From positions 92,263-156,262 of the forward strand of contig NZ_FOMH01000014.1 in NCBI RefSeq assembly GCF_900112575.1: a DNA stretch of 64,000 nucleotides, read 5' to 3'. The stretch is from Flavobacterium phragmitis. GTDB lineage: Bacteria > Bacteroidota > Bacteroidia > Flavobacteriales > Flavobacteriaceae. How positions within the stretch are numbered: the first letter of the stretch is position 1; every line of letters starts with the position of its first letter. This document shows positions 60,573 to 64,000 of the stretch, piece by piece. The position numbers and the translations under genes were made by a program. The notes under the pieces are model-generated. The model saw only the letters and a program-made list of their open reading frames with translations, was not told where the DNA came from and searched no databases.

Positions 60573-61145
60573 ATGAAAATTTTAAAACCAATATCCTCAT
60601 TATTTGCTTTAATACTTACAGGTTGTGTTGGAAACATGAATCCAACTGGTGGAAATTCATCTCCTGACTATCCTTATTTTATTACTACAGAACCCATGAT
60701 GGTAAAGAAGATTATGGTTCCAAAAGGTACAAAACTGACTTATGACGAACACTTTTTTGTATCAGGAGAACAAAGTCATAAAATGAGTGAAAAAAGATTA
60801 ACGGATATAAAATTGCCGGAAGGACAATACATAAATTGGGGCGGAGTTCCTGTATATGAAATTTACAAGTTTTTCAATTCAGAAATGCGTGGTTATTCTG
60901 TTTATGCGGATTTCAGTAAATTGAGTGCCGATAAAAAGACGAAGTTTTCTGAGCTCTGGCAAAGCTGTAGTAATGATATAGGGATTACAATTAAAAATGA
61001 AGACGATTGGTCGTTCAATAAAGAAAATATAGCCGATGTAGAAAGTTGTAGTGTATTGTATCAGCGTTACTTTAAAGATGATGCCAAACAACAGGATTTT
61101 CTAAATGAAATGTTGACAGAACTAAGAAAAGTTAACTCCAAGTAA
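60573..61145 (+). CDS. Lipoprotein of unknown function
   Basis: I choose ATG 60573 (190 residues); the TTG at 60567 is less likely. The lipoprotein signal is MKILKPISSLFALILTGC, with Cys18. The mature part contains TEPMMVKKIMVPKGTKLTYD and INWGGVPVYEIYKFFNSEM, where a WGG-VP phrase recurs in related flavobacterial proteins, as far as I recall. It follows the metallopeptidase-like gene with almost no gap. Confidence 0.65.
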   Translation: MKILKPISSLFALILTGCVGNMNPTGGNSSPDYPYFITTEPMMVKKIMVPKGTKLTYDEHFFVSGEQSHKMSEKRLTDIKLPEGQYINWGGVPVYEIYKFFNSEMRGYSVYADFSKLSADKKTKFSELWQSCSNDIGITIKNEDDWSFNKENIADVESCSVLYQRYFKDDAKQQDFLNEMLTELRKVNSK

Positions 61146-61185
61146 CATATCTTCGTTTTTATATAAATAAGCCTTTTAAAAAATT

Positions 61186-61689
61186 ATGATCTTAGCTTTT
61201 GATACCTATTATTTTGACGAAAAAGCCAAAACCGTTTGCCTTGAATTTTCTGAATGGAATGAAGATAAAAACTTTAAAGTTTACACTGAAATTATTGATA
61301 ATGTTGAAGAATATATTCCAGGTGAATTTTATAAAAGAGAACTGCCTTGTATTCTGAGTTTACTAAATCAAATTGATTTAGCTATAATTGATGTAATTGT
61401 TGTTGATGGTTTTGTGTATTTAAATGATGAAGGAAAATACGGTTTAGGCGGTTATTTATATGAAAAACTAAATAAACAAATTCCGATTATTGGTGTTGCC
61501 AAAACAAATTTTGCTTCTATAGAAAAAAATAAAAAAGCTTTGTTCAGAGGAGACAGCAAGAAGCCGTTATATATTACTTCTATCGGAATCGACTTGGAAG
61601 AAGCTTTTAATAAAGTTGAAAGTATGCATGGTGAATTTAGATTTCCTACTTTGTTGAAAGAATTGGACAGACTGACAAAAGAAGTTTGA
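61186..61689 (+). CDS. Endonuclease V-like protein, short form
   Basis: The 167-residue protein shows the endonuclease V order of motifs: AFDTYYFDE (Asp6), YIPGEFYKRELPCIL (Glu52), and VIVVDGFVYLN (Asp74), followed by GGYLYEKLNKQIPIIGVAK. Endonuclease V cuts beside deaminated adenine (inosine). The usual family length is about 220 residues and the third motif is usually DGHG; here it reads DGFVYLNDEGKYGLG. Activity is therefore uncertain. It is ended by a terminator. Confidence 0.72.
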   Translation: MILAFDTYYFDEKAKTVCLEFSEWNEDKNFKVYTEIIDNVEEYIPGEFYKRELPCILSLLNQIDLAIIDVIVVDGFVYLNDEGKYGLGGYLYEKLNKQIPIIGVAKTNFASIEKNKKALFRGDSKKPLYITSIGIDLEEAFNKVESMHGEFRFPTLLKELDRLTKEV

Positions 61690-61691
61690 TT

Positions 61692-61732
61692 AAAAAAAGC
61701 TCCAAATTCATGTAGATTTTGGAGCTTTTTTG
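61692..61732. terminator. Bidirectional terminator
   Basis: AAAAAAAGCTCCAAA pairs with TTTGGAGCTTTTTT, between convergent genes. Confidence 0.85.
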
Positions 61733-61735
61733 TTA

Positions 61736-62311
61736 TTAATTTGAAGTACTCAGAAAACGATAATACTCCTTAATCTTATTTTGCAATCTATTGGCTAAAT
61801 ACTGATTTCCATCTTTTAATTCGCTCAATATAATTTCAGCTTCCTTAATATATTTCAGTTTCTTTTCATCATCCCAGTAATATGGCGGTTCGTACAAATT
61901 ACAGATTCGATCGGCCATTTTAACTGCCCAGACTTCTATAGGTTGTTGTTTGATTCTGCTTAAACTATCCAGTATTTTTTCGAGAGAATCTTCGATTTCG
62001 TCATTTTTGGTTAAGGCTAAAACTCCGGATGCTACTTCACTTCCAAATAAATCATTTACTCTTTCATAATTAAATACTGTGTCTTCTATAGTATCGTGAA
62101 GCATAGCACATTTCACAGCAAAATCAGCATTCATATTTTCAGTTAAACGGCTGGCATTTAAAACTTCAAAAACAACACTTCCGATATGATTGATATATTC
62201 TACCCTTTCTCCCTCATTGCTTCCGCCATATTTTTGTCCGTCATGAAGTTTTGAAACCAATTGCCAGGTATTCTGAATTTCGTCTATTGACCAGTCTTTT
62301 TCTTGTTGCAT
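61736..62311 (-). CDS. HD-domain hydrolase, (p)ppGpp-hydrolase-like (MESH1/SpoT type)
   Basis: The 191-residue protein has the metal-dependent HD layout: His23 (KLHDGQKYGG), His42 (INHIGSVV), the pair His72-Asp73 in CAMLHDTIEDT with Glu76-Asp77, and Asp134 in VKMADRICNLY. The spacing and the E-D and N motifs match the small hydrolases related to SpoT that remove pyrophosphate from ppGpp. There is no synthetase domain. Substrate inferred only from motif similarity. Confidence 0.8.
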   Translation of the reverse strand: MQQEKDWSIDEIQNTWQLVSKLHDGQKYGGSNEGERVEYINHIGSVVFEVLNASRLTENMNADFAVKCAMLHDTIEDTVFNYERVNDLFGSEVASGVLALTKNDEIEDSLEKILDSLSRIKQQPIEVWAVKMADRICNLYEPPYYWDDEKKLKYIKEAEIILSELKDGNQYLANRLQNKIKEYYRFLSTSN

Positions 62312-62388
62312 GTAGAAATGTTTTTTGATAGATTGTAATTTATGATTTTTGGAGGAGATTTACAAGTAATAATATTTAATAACTGGTT

Positions 62389-62982
62389 TTATGGGTATAT
62401 TTTTGTTCTCGGCAATTTCTTTTTCAAACATTCCAAATCTTCATCGTTATATACTCCTGTACCATTAAAATAAATCTCCTTCAAATTGTCAGGAAATAAA
62501 TTCGAATTTAAATCAGTAAGTCTTGTATCACAAAGTCCTAAAAATTTTAAGTTTTTTAATTGACTTAATGTTTCAGGAATACTATTTAACGGGCAACATT
62601 CAATCCTGAGTGTTTTTAAATTTTTCAATTGCGATATAGGTTCAGGAATTGTATCCATATCATTTCCTCTAAGCATTAAATACTGTAATGATTCCAGATT
62701 AAAAATCCAATCTGGAAAAGTTTTTAAAGGAAAATTCAGAACTGAAAGTTTTTTAAGCTTTTTAAGATTTCCAATTTCCGTTGGGAGTTCAAAATCATTT
62801 AGATAGTACGTTGATGTATCAGTCTGTATTTCTAATACTTCCAGATTTACAAACTGCGAAAATATTTCTCCTTTATCTTTTAAGCTATGATTGTAAAATT
62901 TAAGGCTTAACTTTTTACAGTTCTTAGGATTTTCTAAGGCTTCTGTTAAAGAAGAAAATTTAGTTTTTTTAAAGAAATACAT
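62389..62982 (-). CDS. Leucine-rich repeat protein
   Basis: The 197-residue protein contains about five LRR units of 22-23 residues, e.g. LKKLKKLSVLNFPLKTFPDW, LESLQYLMLRGNDMDTIPEP and LKNLKTLRIECCPLNSIPET. Unit phase (L-x2-L-x-L-x2-N/C-x-L-x2-IP) is that of typical bacterial LRRs. No signal peptide is seen, so it probably binds a protein partner in the cytoplasm. Confidence 0.88.
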   Translation of the reverse strand: MYFFKKTKFSSLTEALENPKNCKKLSLKFYNHSLKDKGEIFSQFVNLEVLEIQTDTSTYYLNDFELPTEIGNLKKLKKLSVLNFPLKTFPDWIFNLESLQYLMLRGNDMDTIPEPISQLKNLKTLRIECCPLNSIPETLSQLKNLKFLGLCDTRLTDLNSNLFPDNLKEIYFNGTGVYNDEDLECLKKKLPRTKIYP

Positions 62983-63071
62983 TGCTTTTTATATTTGTTT
63001 AGACTCAACTAATTATTGATTATATTTATTCATCTGTAAAAATAACCATTTGTAATTATATATAAGATTAA

Positions 63072-63416
63072 ATGGAAATTAGACTTTTAGTACTACGAAC
63101 AAATGACCAAAAACGTTTGGTTGCTTTTTATAGTTTATTAGGTTTGAAATTTGATTACCACAAACATGGCAACTCCCCTATGCATTATTCGGCAGAAATT
63201 GGAAGTTTAGTTTTGGAAATTTATCCATTGGCAAAAAATCAAACCGAACCAGACATTAGTGTGAGATTAGGTTTTACAATTGATAATTTTGAAGAAACAT
63301 TGAAGTTTCTTAGTGATAATGATATATCATATTCAGAACCAATACAAGCTAATTTCGGCTTTTTGACTGTTGTTTCTGATCCTGATGGACGAAAAATTGA
63401 GCTTTATAAAAAGTAG
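63072..63416 (+). CDS. VOC-superfamily (glyoxalase-like) protein
   Basis: The 114-residue protein has LRTNDQKRLVAFYSLLGLKF and MHYSAEIGSLVLEIYPL in the first module, and FLTVVSDPDGRKIELY at the end. The Glu in VLEIYP and the last Glu are candidate metal ligands. It is a single gene with a terminator at 63434. Confidence 0.85.
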   Translation: MEIRLLVLRTNDQKRLVAFYSLLGLKFDYHKHGNSPMHYSAEIGSLVLEIYPLAKNQTEPDISVRLGFTIDNFEETLKFLSDNDISYSEPIQANFGFLTVVSDPDGRKIELYKK

Positions 63417-63433
63417 TTAATCCTATCAAAAAA

Positions 63434-63457
63434 AAAAGAGACCTAAAAGTCTCTTTT
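63434..63457. terminator. Intrinsic terminator between convergent genes
   Basis: AAAAGAGAC pairs with GTCTCTTTT around a six-base loop, with A's before and T's after. Confidence 0.75.
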
Positions 63458-63486
63458 AATATTAGAATTGATGTATTTAAGAATGC

Positions 63487-63894
63487 TTATTTGTCTTTTA
63501 ATATTTTTTCCAAAGCTTTAATATGTTCGTCTTTCGCTTTTAAAAGTTCCGAATTTAATCGCTTAATTTCTTCCAAAGCTTCTACCCATTTGTCTACAGG
63601 ATTTACATTGAAAGTTGGATAATAATTATAACCGTTAGATTGGTCGTTAAAAGTGTTGGAAATAATACTTACGGCTTGCTCTTCATCAAAGTTCTGAAAA
63701 GCCTCTACAGGAATTCTTAAAAAATTAGAAATTTGTTTCAGCAGATTTTCTTCAATAACATCTTTCTGCTCGAGCAAAGAAATTTTCTTCTGGCTCCAGT
63801 CTTCTCCCAAATCATAAGCCAAAGCTTCCTGTTTTATGCCTAACATTTCTCTAAAACGCTTTACGTTTCTTCCCTGATGTATTTTCTGTTCCAT
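63487..63894 (-). CDS. XRE-family helix-turn-helix protein with C-terminal coiled coil
   Basis: The 135-residue protein has a helix-turn-helix at about residues 9-65 (VKRFREMLGIKQEALAYDLG, KISLLEQKD). A hinge and then a Leu/Lys-rich coiled coil (WVEALEEIKRLNSELLKAKD) follow, fit for dimerisation. Such proteins are common transcription regulators in flavobacteria; no target is evident. The last 106 bp of the window upstream of it hold no gene. Confidence 0.85.
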   Translation of the reverse strand: MEQKIHQGRNVKRFREMLGIKQEALAYDLGEDWSQKKISLLEQKDVIEENLLKQISNFLRIPVEAFQNFDEEQAVSIISNTFNDQSNGYNYYPTFNVNPVDKWVEALEEIKRLNSELLKAKDEHIKALEKILKDK

Positions 63895-64000
63895 GATGAA
63901 TATTGAGGATCAAGAACAAAACTTGGGGAAGAATATCAAAATAAAATCAGAAATTTGCAGTCTAAGAATTACACATGACTGCTTTAGAACTTTTAAAATT

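Noticed and set aside
1..64000. tRNA, rRNA, insertion sequences or prophage genes
   Set aside because: No cloverleaf, rRNA segment, transposase, integrase or phage structural gene was seen on reading both strands; a covariance-model scan would be needed to exclude small RNAs.

Overview
The window looks like chromosomal DNA of a Flavobacterium-type member of the Bacteroidota. It is AT-rich. Several genes carry a -7 box of the form TAnnTTTG, the promoter type of that phylum. Many secreted proteins have short MKK-type signal peptides or lipobox cysteines. Spacers contain palindromic repeats of the kind I associate with flavobacterial genomes. I see no rRNA, tRNA, prophage, transposase, integrase or CRISPR array. 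This is mostly housekeeping and small accessory cargo.

Layout: 1-4715 is the distal half of a histidine operon (end of hisC, then hisB, hisH, hisA, hisF, hisIE), each gene separated by a different palindromic or tandem repeat. 4731-9000 holds a frameshifted small gene, a CBM9-like secreted protein and a three-gene membrane module: zinc-ribbon protein, SPFH/SHOCT protein, small membrane protein. 9145-12650 has an M1 metallopeptidase and a helical protein of unknown role. 12800-21097 is the branched-chain amino acid block, leuA-leuB then ilvD-ilvB-ilvN-ilvC. Between leuB and ilvD lies an Ile/Val-rich leader peptide followed by an intrinsic terminator, a textbook attenuator arrangement. 21593-26656 holds acs, then on the other strand a cNMP/CBS/DUF294 protein and an exonuclease-like partner, a set commonly found beside acetate-activation genes. 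28480-36581 has an MFS exporter, NDH-2, two helicases and a YbdG-like mechanosensitive channel. 37231-47869 includes a Crp-like regulator with its oxidoreductase, a fused branched-chain 2-oxoacid dehydrogenase E1, a 2OG-Fe(II) oxygenase, an SUI1 factor and a nucleoside phosphorylase. 47932-49703 is an ABC-F gene with a promoter and a 28-codon upstream ORF. 51019-52805 is an ArsR-controlled four-gene operon with two palindromes around its promoter. 53261-63894 is a run of small stand-alone genes: VOC proteins, DUF2200, lipoproteins, methionine aminopeptidase, an SDR plus Crp-like regulator pair, endonuclease V-like, HD hydrolase, LRR and an HTH protein.

The strongest signals beyond plain gene content are regulatory. 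They are the ilv attenuator at 15246-15403, the ABC-F leader ORF at 47932-48076, and three palindromes that each sit exactly 21 bp upstream of a -7-like box at Crp-regulator/oxidoreductase loci (38816, 57493, 58120). Also notable are the tandem palindromes at the arsR promoter and several families of dispersed inverted repeats. All functions are assigned by reading the sequence; no database search was run.
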